Source of the DNA: Veillonella sp. 3310
GTDB lineage: Bacteria > Bacillota > Negativicutes > Veillonellales > Veillonellaceae
Reading direction: 5' to 3'
Assembly (NCBI RefSeq): GCF_003999875.1
Contig: NZ_RQVJ01000001.1
Coordinates: forward strand, 310,001-374,000
DNA: 64,000 nt
Shown: positions 1 through 7,361 of the stretch, one piece after another
Layout: each line of letters starts with the position of its first letter
How positions within the stretch are numbered: position 1 is the first letter of the stretch
Program-made: the position numbers and the translations under genes
Notes under the pieces: generated by a model
Databases searched by the model: none
What the model was told of the DNA's origin: nothing
What the model saw: the letters and a program-made list of their open reading frames with translations, nothing else

Positions 1-280
1 AAGCCGCATACAAATTTGATCGTACTTTAAAATACCTATCTAATACTTCTTCTACAGTAAGACTTTTATTGTTCACAATATTCTCATGCTGTCTGTAAAA
101 ATCTTCTGCCCCATGGACTAAAATGGTTTCTACAATTTCATGTTTAGAACGAAATTGTTCATACAACGTACGTTTACTGATAGTCAGTGCTTTTGCTAAA
201 TCATCCATGCGGAATGATATGCCTTGCTCTTCAATCATTATGGCCGCCGCTGCTAAAATTTTCTCTTTAACCGTAACCAA
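1..280 (-). CDS. TetR-family transcriptional regulator, N-terminal part (cut by window edge)
   Basis: Partial gene running off the left edge; about 93 codons are visible. The start is a TTG at 280, chosen because a strong AAAGGAGGG ribosome site lies just upstream and no ATG fits. The N-terminus VTVKEKILAAAAIMIEEQG, followed by MDDLAKALTISKRTLYEQF, is the classic TetR helix-turn-helix (about residues 5-50), so it should bind DNA as a dimer, while the ligand-binding C-terminal domain is mostly outside the window. The ligand and target genes are unknown. The upstream region holds a short direct repeat that could be an autoregulatory operator. Confidence 0.85.
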   Translation of the reverse strand, partial: MVTVKEKILAAAAIMIEEQGISFRMDDLAKALTISKRTLYEQFRSKHEIVETILVHGAEDFYRQHENIVNNKSLTVEEVLDRYFKVRSNLYAA

Positions 281-329
281 TATAGCCCTCCTTTCATACT
301 CTCTTTTATATCTATTAAAACTCAAAGTA

Positions 330-346
330 TACTACTCAGTACTACT
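330..346. promoter_or_regulatory. TACTACT direct repeat, possible TetR operator
   Basis: Two TACTACT units separated by CAG lie about 50 bases upstream of the TetR start. TetR regulators often bind repeats near their own promoter. Position is the only support. Confidence 0.2.
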
Positions 347-411
347 CTTTAGTTTACTTAAAATAGGAACAAATGTCAAACTAAGAAACTCATCAATTCG
401 ATGATGTCTAT

Positions 412-486
412 ATACCCCAAACTTTCATTTTTAGAAAGTTTAGGGTATGAATAACCCAAACTTTTATTTTTAAAGAGTTTAGGGTA
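412..486. repeat. Two consecutive hairpin-forming repeats
   Basis: A 15-base arm at 412-426 pairs with 434-448 (arms ending ..AAACTTTC / GAAAGTTT.., one mismatch). A second related but less perfect copy follows at 451-486, sharing the GTTTAGGGTATGAATAAC segment. Both sit between the TetR gene and the 3' end of dgt. They may be tandem terminators or a small intergenic repeat. Confidence 0.5.
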
Positions 487-504
487 TGAATAACCTAAAT
501 TTGC

Positions 505-540
505 AAGCAAAAAATGCCACGCCTTAGCGCAGCATTTCTT
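505..540 (-). terminator. Rho-independent terminator of dgt
   Basis: On the minus strand an 11-bp stem (AAATGCTGCGC with GCGTGGCATTT, two G-T wobbles, TAAG-type loop) is followed by a T run, directly downstream of the dgt stop. Confidence 0.8.
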
Positions 541-550
541 TGAAAGCAGA

Positions 551-1537
551 TTAATTATCCCATACTTTAGGAATATAATACTCAGTAAATAGTTTTATCG
601 CATAGTTATCTGTCAGACCCGCCACATAGTCCACAATATCTTGGTCTGTAATGGGATTGTCATGATGGATTTCATGGCGAATCGCCTCGGGATGTTCTTT
701 ATAGTACATAAATAAGTGTTTTACCACATAGTCACCTTTATTCCGATCTGGAATTAACGACGGTGCCCGATAGACACGTTCAAACATAAAACGACGGAAA
801 ATATTCATAGTTTCCACACCACGTTCTGACATAGAAATCACCGGTTGATCCATAGAGGATGTCACCATGTCTGTGACCATGGCAGTAATCATTTTGGAAT
901 GGGTATCTCCAAAGACCTGTACCACTTCTTTCGGTAAATCATTCACCCTGAGCATATGTGCTCGCAACGCATCATCAAAATCATGACACAAATAGGCGAT
1001 ACGATCAGCAGTGCGTATAATCTGCCCTTCCAAGGTAAGAGGCATATGAGAACCTGTATGCCCTAAAATACCATCACGAACAGCAGTTGTTAGGTTAAGA
1101 CCTTGTCCATCCTTTTCTATACTTTCCACCATGCGCAAGCTTTGCTCATTATGATTGAAATGACCTACCATATCACGAAGGGCGTATTCCCCCACATGTC
1201 CAAATGGTGTATGTCCCACATCATGCCCCATAGCGATAGCCTCTGTCAAATCTTCATTCAACCGCAACGCCCGTGCAATGGTACGTCCAATCTGTCCCAC
1301 TTCTAAGGTATGTGTCATACGAGTCCGATAATGGTCCCCTGGAGCAATATATACTTGTGTTTTATGTTTTAATCGACGGAAACATTTGCTATGTAAAATA
1401 CGATCTCGATCTCGTTGAAAATCCGTCCGATATGGATCAGGCTCTTCCTTACGATCTCTTACAGATTCTCTACTTTTAGCCGCATAAGGACTTAACATAG
1501 TATATTCTCGTTCTTCTAGCATTTCACGAATACTCAT
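551..1537 (-). CDS. dgt: Deoxyguanosinetriphosphate triphosphohydrolase-like HD protein
   Basis: Cytosolic HD-domain enzyme expected to remove triphosphate from dGTP or other dNTPs and so tune the nucleotide pool. The metal ligands are visible: His76 in RMTHTLEVGQ, the H105-D106 pair in AMGHDVGHT, and a distal Asp in TADRIAYLCHD near residue 178. The N-terminus also matches the family (LSPYAAKSRES, FRRLKHKTQVY). The 328-residue length suits the shorter Gram-positive class. The start at 1537 has an AGGAGGTG site 4 bases upstream. It is the last gene of the leftward run that includes ppsR and ends in a terminator. The true dNTP substrate cannot be told from sequence. Confidence 0.92.
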   Translation of the reverse strand: MSIREMLEEREYTMLSPYAAKSRESVRDRKEEPDPYRTDFQRDRDRILHSKCFRRLKHKTQVYIAPGDHYRTRMTHTLEVGQIGRTIARALRLNEDLTEAIAMGHDVGHTPFGHVGEYALRDMVGHFNHNEQSLRMVESIEKDGQGLNLTTAVRDGILGHTGSHMPLTLEGQIIRTADRIAYLCHDFDDALRAHMLRVNDLPKEVVQVFGDTHSKMITAMVTDMVTSSMDQPVISMSERGVETMNIFRRFMFERVYRAPSLIPDRNKGDYVVKHLFMYYKEHPEAIRHEIHHDNPITDQDIVDYVAGLTDNYAIKLFTEYYIPKVWDN

Positions 1538-1552
1538 ATGACACCTCCTAGC

Positions 1553-2371
1553 TTAGCGTGTATCCATGACACGATTTTTTTGAATGATTTGCATCACCAT
1601 ACCAGCTGTTTCTTCGATAGATTTATTAGTTACATCAAGTACTGGACAATGTAACCGTCTCATCACAGTTTTTGCATAATTTAACTCTTCTTCAATACGG
1701 CTTACATTCGCATAATTAGCGTCCGCATGTAATCCCATGGTACGAAGACGTTCTTCACGAATATTATTCAATTTGAAAGGATCAATAATTAACCCCACAA
1801 TCTTGCGCCCTGGAATTTGGAACAATTCTTCTGGTAACGGTACTTCTGGTACCAATGGTAAATTGGCTGCTTTTATTTTTTTATAGGCTAAGAACATAGA
1901 TAATGGTGTCTTACTAGTACGAGAAATACCAATAATGACAATATCTGCTTTTTCAAAGCCTTTTGGATTTTTACCATCGTCGTATTTCACGGCAAATTCA
2001 ATAGCCTCTACCTTTTTGAAATATTCTTGGTCTAGTTTATGAATCATACCAGGTGCCAATCTAGGCTCTGTATCTGTCATAGTTCCTACTGCATCCATAA
2101 CAGGGCCCATAATATCTACGGCTTGCACACCCTGTGCTTTACAAGCTGTATCTAAATAAGACCGCAATGCTGGTGATACAATGGTATGACAGATCACATG
2201 TCCGCCGGTAGCAGCTTCTTTTACCACTTCATTTATTTGTAATTCATCATTAATATAGGGCACACGAACGATATCAATCGTTTCCTTATCATATTGACTT
2301 GCCGTAGCACGTGCCACTGATTCAGCTGTTTCTCCTAGGGAGTCAGAAATTGCATAAATAATTTTAGCCAT
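1553..2371 (-). CDS. ppsR: PEP synthase regulatory protein (bifunctional kinase/pyrophosphorylase, DUF299)
   Basis: Family known to inactivate PEP synthase or PPDK by ADP-dependent phosphorylation of the active-site threonine and to reactivate it by Pi-dependent dephosphorylation. Visible are the N-terminal IIYAISDSLGETAESVA and the P-loop-like GISRTSKTPLS at residues about 148-158. Start 2371 (272 residues) has a GGAG site and begins 8 bases after the upstream regulator stops; an earlier in-frame ATG at 2401 lies inside that regulator. The neighbouring ppsA (790 residues, PEP-synthase length) argues that the target is PEP synthase rather than PPDK. Confidence 0.92.
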   Translation of the reverse strand: MAKIIYAISDSLGETAESVARATASQYDKETIDIVRVPYINDELQINEVVKEAATGGHVICHTIVSPALRSYLDTACKAQGVQAVDIMGPVMDAVGTMTDTEPRLAPGMIHKLDQEYFKKVEAIEFAVKYDDGKNPKGFEKADIVIIGISRTSKTPLSMFLAYKKIKAANLPLVPEVPLPEELFQIPGRKIVGLIIDPFKLNNIREERLRTMGLHADANYANVSRIEEELNYAKTVMRRLHCPVLDVTNKSIEETAGMVMQIIQKNRVMDTR

Positions 2372-2379
2372 AATTACTC

Positions 2380-3009
2380 CTATCGTTTTCCACAGTCCCA
2401 AAATAAACGGGTCACTGTGGTTTTAGAAATACGACCTACTACACGATATTCTTTACTTGTCTCTAATAATACCTTATCTACTACCGGTACGCAATCGATT
2501 TCAAAATCAATCATCCGTTCTACTGCTTCCACAACAGGCATATCGGGATATGCCACTACGACTTTACTAGTAGGTGTCATGATCATGGAAATAGGCATAG
2601 TATTTAAATCAGACCCACCAAGAGAGGCACGCAATAAATCTTTACGAGAAACCACGCCTTTTAATATACCATCATCACAGATTAAGATAGTTCCTACATC
2701 TTCTGTGAACATGGTAACAATTGTGTCATACACAGATGCTGTGGAACTGACTGCTACCACACTGGACATAACTTGTGCCACTGTGAAACTATTAATCTCA
2801 GCCGCTAAGGGATTATTTGCCACTTTACCAACATAGTAATACCCTACCTTTGGCCGTGCATCTAAAATACCCATCATTGTCAGTACCGTTAAATCTGATC
2901 GCAACGCTGACCTCGTTAAGTCCAATTTTGTAGCGATCGCTTTACCCGTGATAGGCCCTTCTTGTTGTACAATTTGTACAATCGATTCTTGTCGTTTTGA
3001 AAGATTCAT
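2380..3009 (-). CDS. ccpN: CcpN-like transcriptional regulator (HTH plus two CBS domains)
   Basis: An N-terminal winged helix (residues about 1-60, LSKRQESIVQIVQQEGPITG then LDLTRSALRSDL) is followed by two CBS domains (about 75-135 and 140-200). This is the layout of Bacillus CcpN/YqzB, which represses gluconeogenic genes and senses adenine nucleotides through CBS. It lies directly between ppsA and ppsR, and a near-match to the CcpN motif overlaps the ppsA promoter, so control of PEP synthesis is the likely role. The start has an AAAGG site. The ppsA terminator lies just upstream in the leader. Confidence 0.85.
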   Translation of the reverse strand: MNLSKRQESIVQIVQQEGPITGKAIATKLDLTRSALRSDLTVLTMMGILDARPKVGYYYVGKVANNPLAAEINSFTVAQVMSSVVAVSSTASVYDTIVTMFTEDVGTILICDDGILKGVVSRKDLLRASLGGSDLNTMPISMIMTPTSKVVVAYPDMPVVEAVERMIDFEIDCVPVVDKVLLETSKEYRVVGRISKTTVTRLFWDCGKR

Positions 3010-3025
3010 ATTGTTACCTTTCTAT

Positions 3026-3056
3026 GAAAAAGGAGGCTCCTTCCAGAGCCTCCTCA
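3026..3056 (-). terminator. Terminator between ppsA and ccpN
   Basis: A perfect 9-bp stem GAGCCTCCT/AGGAGGCTC (arms 3032-3040 and 3047-3055) is followed on the minus strand by TTTTT. It begins 5 bases after the ppsA stop and ends about 17 bases before the ccpN start, so ccpN depends on read-through or on a promoter inside ppsA. Confidence 0.85.
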
Positions 3057-3060
3057 TCTA

Positions 3061-5433
3061 TTACCAATCTAAAGCTTCTGTATTTTGACGACCTTTGCCT
3101 GTCAAAGCATCTAACATAATGCGTTGTTCTAATTGTGCCACCATTTTTTTCGTAGACACCACAGCATCTGGATTTACAGAAATAGAGTCAATACCATGTT
3201 TTACTAAGAACTCACAGAACTCTGGATATACACTTGGCGCTTGTCCACAGATGGATACTGTTTTGCCATCTTTGTGTGCTGTTTCAATTAAATGTTTAAT
3301 AGCACGTTTTACAGCCAAGTTTCTTTCATCATAAATATGTTGTACAGTTTCATTATCTCGATCACAGCCTAATACAAGCATCGTTAAGTCATTGGAACCG
3401 ATAGAGTAACCATCTACATATTGATTGAATTGATCCGCCAAGATAATGTTCGCAGGGATTTCAGCCATCAACCATACTTTGAAGTCCGCATTACGTTGTA
3501 AGCCGTGTTCTGCCATAATACGAGTTACTTCTGCTGCTTCCTTCACAGTACGACAGAATGGAATCATAACTTGCAAATTTTTAAAACCGAATTCATTGCG
3601 TACTTTCTTAATGGCTTCTATTTCTAACAAGAACGCTGGTGCATAGCGTTCATCATAGTAGCGAGAAGCACCACGGAATCCAAGTAATGCGCTAGATTCT
3701 TCTGGCTCGTATTTATCACCACCATTTAAATCACGGTATTCGCTAGATTTGAAGTCACTCAAACGCAATACAACTTGTCGAGGGGCTAAGGCTGCACATA
3801 CTTTACGCATACCTTCGGCTAAGGTATCGATGGCAAAATCACGACGACCTGTTTCGATTAAATGCATTGGGTGTTCATGAATAAAAGTAGTCCAAATGAA
3901 TTCCTCACGCATTAAACCAATACCATCACAAGGTAATACGCCATATTTTTCAGCCAAGTCTGGATCGCCTAAGTTCATGTAGATTTTAGTAGCTGTAATC
4001 GGTGTTGGCTCTACATAGCGAGCTTCTGCTGCCGGTTCTACTTTTTTGGTAGCCTCTTCTAAAATTCCATCATACACAATACCATTGGTAGCATCTACAG
4101 TAATCATTTGACCGTCAGAAATCGTTTTCGTCGCCTCTTCACTGCGAGATTTTGTACCTACAATACAAGGAATCCCCAACTCACGACTTACAATAGACGC
4201 ATGACAAGTCATACCACCTGCATCTGTGACAATAGCTTTTGCTTTTTTCATCGCCGGTACCCAGTCAGGAGCAGTCATAGTAGTAACAAGGATTTCTCCT
4301 TCTTTGAAATCATCGATATCTTCTGGATTTTCAATCACATGAGCTCGACCTGCTGCTTTACCAGGGCTCGCAGGAAGACCTTTTACCACAATCTTACGTT
4401 CTGTTGTAGTCGCTTCCACTACAGTTTCTTCTTTTTCTTTCTTTTGAGAGAATACAGTTTCTGGACGGGCTTGTAAAATCCATACTTTTCCATCGCGCTC
4501 ATCGATGCCCCATTCCATATCCATATAGCAACCATAATGTTTTTCAATTGCTTTTGCATAAGTTGCTAATTCGATAACTTGTTCGTCTGTAATAACTTGT
4601 TGACGAGCTTGGTCTTCAGGAATTTGAATTTCAACGCAATCCCCTTCTGGTTTACGTACTAATGCAAGATTTTTATCGTTAATCATACGATCTGTAATTT
4701 GCATCGTCCCTTTATCTACAGTGAAATTATCTGGTGTTACTGTACCTTGCACTACATACTCACCAAGACCCCAAGATCCTTCGATAATAATGGATTTGTC
4801 ATCACCATTCATAATATTCACAGAGAACATAACGCCTGCAGCTTTGGAGTATACCATCATTTGGATGGCTGCTGACAAGGCTACTGTCATATGATCGAAA
4901 CCTTGTTTTACACGATAGTAGGTAGCACGGTCAGTAAAAGTAGATGCATAGCATTCTTTTACTTTAGCAATGATCATATCAGCGCCACGAACATTTAAGT
5001 ATGTATCTTGTTGACCTGCAAAACTAGCATCTGGCAAGTCCTCTGCAGTGGCACTAGATCTTACCGCTACAAATGGATTTTCTTCCCCTACTTTACGTGC
5101 TAACTCTTCATAGCCTTCACGAATAGCCTCAGCTAATGGAGCTGGCATTTCCTCATCCATAATCATTTGACGTACTTCTGCAGTCACCTTACGTAACAAA
5201 GCAGAATTTTCCACATCATGTAACTCTTCTAGTTTAGCTTTAATTCGATCTACTAAACCAGTTTCTTCCATGAAATAACGATAGCCATGGGCTGTTGTAG
5301 CATATCCATAAGGAACAGGTACATTCGTAGAAGAAGTCATTTCTCCTAAAGAAGAAGACTTACCACCAACAATATCCACATCCTCACGATGCAATTCATC
5401 AAACCAAAGAACATATGCAGTATCACGACTCAT
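3061..5433 (-). CDS. ppsA: Phosphoenolpyruvate synthase
   Basis: Converts pyruvate, ATP and water to PEP, AMP and Pi at the entry of gluconeogenesis; cytosolic. Domains in order: ATP-grasp-like PPDK_N domain (residues 1-335, with VGGKSSSLGEM and FVAVRSSATAEDLPDASFAG), swivelling phosphohistidine domain (GGMTCHASIVSRELG, His411 catalytic, Thr409 the site targeted by PpsR), and the C-terminal PEP/pyruvate TIM barrel with the active-site Cys in VSICGQAPS. The 790 residues match PEP synthase, not PPDK (about 870). Start 5433 has a GGAGGG site; the longer reading to 5463 has none. It heads the ppsA-ccpN-ppsR-dgt series behind its own promoter. Confidence 0.95.
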   Translation of the reverse strand: MSRDTAYVLWFDELHREDVDIVGGKSSSLGEMTSSTNVPVPYGYATTAHGYRYFMEETGLVDRIKAKLEELHDVENSALLRKVTAEVRQMIMDEEMPAPLAEAIREGYEELARKVGEENPFVAVRSSATAEDLPDASFAGQQDTYLNVRGADMIIAKVKECYASTFTDRATYYRVKQGFDHMTVALSAAIQMMVYSKAAGVMFSVNIMNGDDKSIIIEGSWGLGEYVVQGTVTPDNFTVDKGTMQITDRMINDKNLALVRKPEGDCVEIQIPEDQARQQVITDEQVIELATYAKAIEKHYGCYMDMEWGIDERDGKVWILQARPETVFSQKKEKEETVVEATTTERKIVVKGLPASPGKAAGRAHVIENPEDIDDFKEGEILVTTMTAPDWVPAMKKAKAIVTDAGGMTCHASIVSRELGIPCIVGTKSRSEEATKTISDGQMITVDATNGIVYDGILEEATKKVEPAAEARYVEPTPITATKIYMNLGDPDLAEKYGVLPCDGIGLMREEFIWTTFIHEHPMHLIETGRRDFAIDTLAEGMRKVCAALAPRQVVLRLSDFKSSEYRDLNGGDKYEPEESSALLGFRGASRYYDERYAPAFLLEIEAIKKVRNEFGFKNLQVMIPFCRTVKEAAEVTRIMAEHGLQRNADFKVWLMAEIPANIILADQFNQYVDGYSIGSNDLTMLVLGCDRDNETVQHIYDERNLAVKRAIKHLIETAHKDGKTVSICGQAPSVYPEFCEFLVKHGIDSISVNPDAVVSTKKMVAQLEQRIMLDALTGKGRQNTEALDW

Positions 5434-5474
5434 GATTATCCCTCCATCACAAATAGTATTCATAATTTAATTAT

Positions 5475-5503
5475 ATAGTACAACATATATAATAAATAGT
5501 CAA
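5475..5503 (-). promoter_or_regulatory. Sigma-A-type promoter of ppsA
   Basis: TTGACT (5498-5503), a 17-base spacer and TACTAT (5475-5480) on the minus strand, about 40 bases upstream of the ppsA start. Confidence 0.6.
5477..5487 (-). promoter_or_regulatory. Candidate CcpN operator over the ppsA -10 region
   Basis: The minus strand reads TATGTTGTACT, matching the Bacillus CcpN consensus as I recall it (TRTGHYATAYW) at 10 of 11 positions. It overlaps the ppsA -10 element, and a CcpN-like gene lies directly downstream of ppsA. Confidence 0.4.
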
Positions 5504-5610
5504 GCACTATTAGGATTGGAATCAAAAGTAAGTTGCAAATTAAACCCCATTATTAATAAAAGATACATCATAATAATGTAATTTTAAATAAAAAAGTATC
5601 CTTATAGGAT

Positions 5611-5670
5611 GCTCTTCCATTTGCCCTATTCAGTTAAGAACACCACAGGCTACATAGGGAAGCAAGTGAT
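5611..5670. repeat. 60-bp direct repeat, copy A
   Basis: Ungapped match of about 50/60 bases to 6091-6150, exactly 480 bases away. It contains the module GAACACCACAGGCTACATAG. It lies in the gene-free stretch between ppsA and tyrS. Confidence 0.8.
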
Positions 5671-5772
5671 ATTGGTAATACACCTACTAACTGTGCTATA
5701 ATTAAGATAACAAAAGAAGAGCCATCAACGTGTAGCTGGCGTTAGGCTCATCTTAAAACTTTCAAAATGGAT

Positions 5773-5825
5773 AGCCTAACGTGTATAAGTATTAGCGGTA
5801 CTTATCTTATACGTTAGGCTTTTCA
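5773..5825 (+). repeat. Long imperfect hairpin followed by T run
   Basis: AGCCTAACGTGTATAAG (5773-5789) pairs with CTTATCTTATACGTTAGGCT (5801-5820) with small bulges, followed by TTTT. It has terminator form on the plus strand, yet no plus-strand gene precedes it. The stretch 5504-6138 contains no credible gene, only repeats. Confidence 0.5.
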
Positions 5826-5964
5826 TTAATTATTTAAATAAATCAATGAGATGTACTAATCTATTCGTACTGTTTATTAAAACTAAATACTTTGATAAAC
5901 AGTAATGAAAGCAAAGAGCAAAATGATTAATGATCCATACAAAAAATACAATAAGAACACCAGA

Positions 5965-6000
5965 GGAACGCAGTTAGGTGTAGTAGCCTTGTGGCGTTCC
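5965..6000. repeat. Inverted repeat with a third, inverted copy of the CCACAGGCTAC module
   Basis: GGAACGC (5965-5971) pairs with GCGTTCC (5994-6000). The right part read on the minus strand, GGAACGCCACAAGGCTAC, resembles GAACGCCACAGGCTAC at 6118-6133. A competing pairing (TTAGGTGTAGTA with TTACTACCTAA) is also possible. Confidence 0.5.
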
Positions 6001-6020
6001 CTTACTACCTAAATCACACA

Positions 6021-6097
6021 AAAGCAGAAGAGCACGACATGTTCCGGAGCAAACCTAACCACTGTATCAGTTTGCGGAGGAATATGTCGTGCTCTTC
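6021..6097 (-). terminator. Large hairpin downstream of tyrS, likely terminator
   Basis: A perfect 14-bp outer stem (GAAGAGCACGACAT at 6027-6040 with its complement at 6084-6097) and an inner GCAAAC/GTTTGC pairing; on the minus strand TGCTTTTGTG follows. It lies about 40 bases after the tyrS stop. Confidence 0.6.
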
Positions 6098-6150
6098 CCT
6101 TTGCAATATTCAGTTACGAACGCCACAGGCTACATAGACTAGCAAGAGAC
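6091..6150. repeat. 60-bp direct repeat, copy B (overlaps tyrS 3' end)
   Basis: Second copy of the 60-bp repeat. Its last 12 bases coincide with the tyrS stop codon and the codons just before it. The arm at 6091-6097 is also part of the tyrS hairpin. Confidence 0.8.
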
Positions 6151-7347
6151 GATTTTGATGAATTTCCGTTTCCCAACTTGCAATACCATACCATCTTTTA
6201 ATACGATATGTTCTTCATTGCATTTTTCACCATCGATTTTAAAAGCACCAGCTTTAATGGAGCGTCTAGCTTCTCCATTACTTGCTGTTAAGCCTGCGTC
6301 AGATAGTAATTGTGGTACGAAAACAGGTTCTTCTGTAAAAGCCACTTTGTATTCAGGAATATCTGTTGGCATCGCATGTTTTTGGAACACACGAACAAAC
6401 TCTTCTTGCCCAAAATTAGCTGCTTCTTCACCATGGTATAAGCGAACAATGGTGTGAGCGAGTTTCATCTTCACATCTCTTGGATGTGCTGCACCAGATT
6501 CTAAATCCTTGCCAAGTTGTTCTTGTTCTTCAATACTCATATCCGTTACCAACATAAAGTAACGCATCATCAATTCATCTGGAATAGACATGGCTTTACC
6601 ATACATTTCAGATGGAGCCTCGCTAATACCAATGTAGTTACCAAGTGATTTACTCATTTTTTGGACACCATCAAGGCCTTCTAAGATCGGCATTGTGATG
6701 ATTGTTTGCTCAGGCATGCCCTCTTCACCTTGTAGATGACGCCCCATCAACAAGTTAAAAGTTTGGTCAGTACCACCAAATTCTACATCCGCTTTCAAAG
6801 CGATAGAATCGTAACCTTGCATCAATGGATACATAAACTCATGAATGCTAATTGGTCGACCTTCTGTATATCGTTTATGAAAGTCATCTCGTTCTAGCAT
6901 ACGAGCTACGGTATACTTAGATGCTAGTTTCAACACATCAGCAAAGTCTAATTTACTCAACCATTCGCTATTGAAACGAACTTCTGTTTTTTCTGGATCT
7001 AAAACTTTGAAAATTTGCTCTTGGTATGTTTTCGCATTCGTAATGACTTGTTCTTCTGTCAATGGTGGACGAGTTACACTTTTACCGGTTGGGTCACCAA
7101 TGCGAGCTGTAAAATCGCCGATTAAAATGATAACTTTATGTCCAAAGTCTTGGAATAATTTTAACTTACGCAAGACTACAGTATGACCTAAATGAATATC
7201 TGGAGCTGTTGGATCCAAGCCTAATTTAACAATCAATGGTGTATTGGTTGCTACGGATTTCTCTAATTTCTTCTTAAATTCATCTTCTGGTAAAAGATCA
7301 GCTACCCCATGGGAAATGAGGCGAAACTGTTCTGCTGCACTAATCAT
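6139..7347 (-). CDS. tyrS: Tyrosyl-tRNA synthetase (TyrZ-type)
   Basis: Class I synthetase charging tRNA-Tyr. The ATP signatures are HLGH (residues 52-55, in [14 protein letters not shown]) and KMSKS (230-234). A C-terminal S4 RNA-binding domain covers about 335-402 ([17 protein letters not shown]). The 402-residue length and the N-terminal [19 protein letters not shown] match the TyrZ class rather than E. coli-like TyrS. It follows the class A PBP gene by 14 bases and probably shares its promoter. No T-box leader is visible. The final codons lie inside repeat copy B. Confidence 0.95.
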   Translation of the reverse strand: MISAAEQFRLISHGVADLLPEDEFKKKLEKSVATNTPLIVKLGLDPTAPDIHLGHTVVLRKLKLFQDFGHKVIILIGDFTARIGDPTGKSVTRPPLTEEQVITNAKTYQEQIFKVLDPEKTEVRFNSEWLSKLDFADVLKLASKYTVARMLERDDFHKRYTEGRPISIHEFMYPLMQGYDSIALKADVEFGGTDQTFNLLMGRHLQGEEGMPEQTIITMPILEGLDGVQKMSKSLGNYIGISEAPSEMYGKAMSIPDELMMRYFMLVTDMSIEEQEQLGKDLESGAAHPRDVKMKLAHTIVRLYHGEEAANFGQEEFVRVFQKHAMPTDIPEYKVAFTEEPVFVPQLLSDAGLTASNGEARRSIKAGAFKIDGEKCNEEHIVLKDGMVLQVGKRKFIKIVSC

Positions 7348-7361
7348 GATTATCTCCTATA

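Noticed and set aside
5611-6150. Insertion sequence between ppsA and tyrS
   Set aside because: No transposase frame or remnant is present between the 60-bp repeats; described as a small intergenic repeat complex instead.
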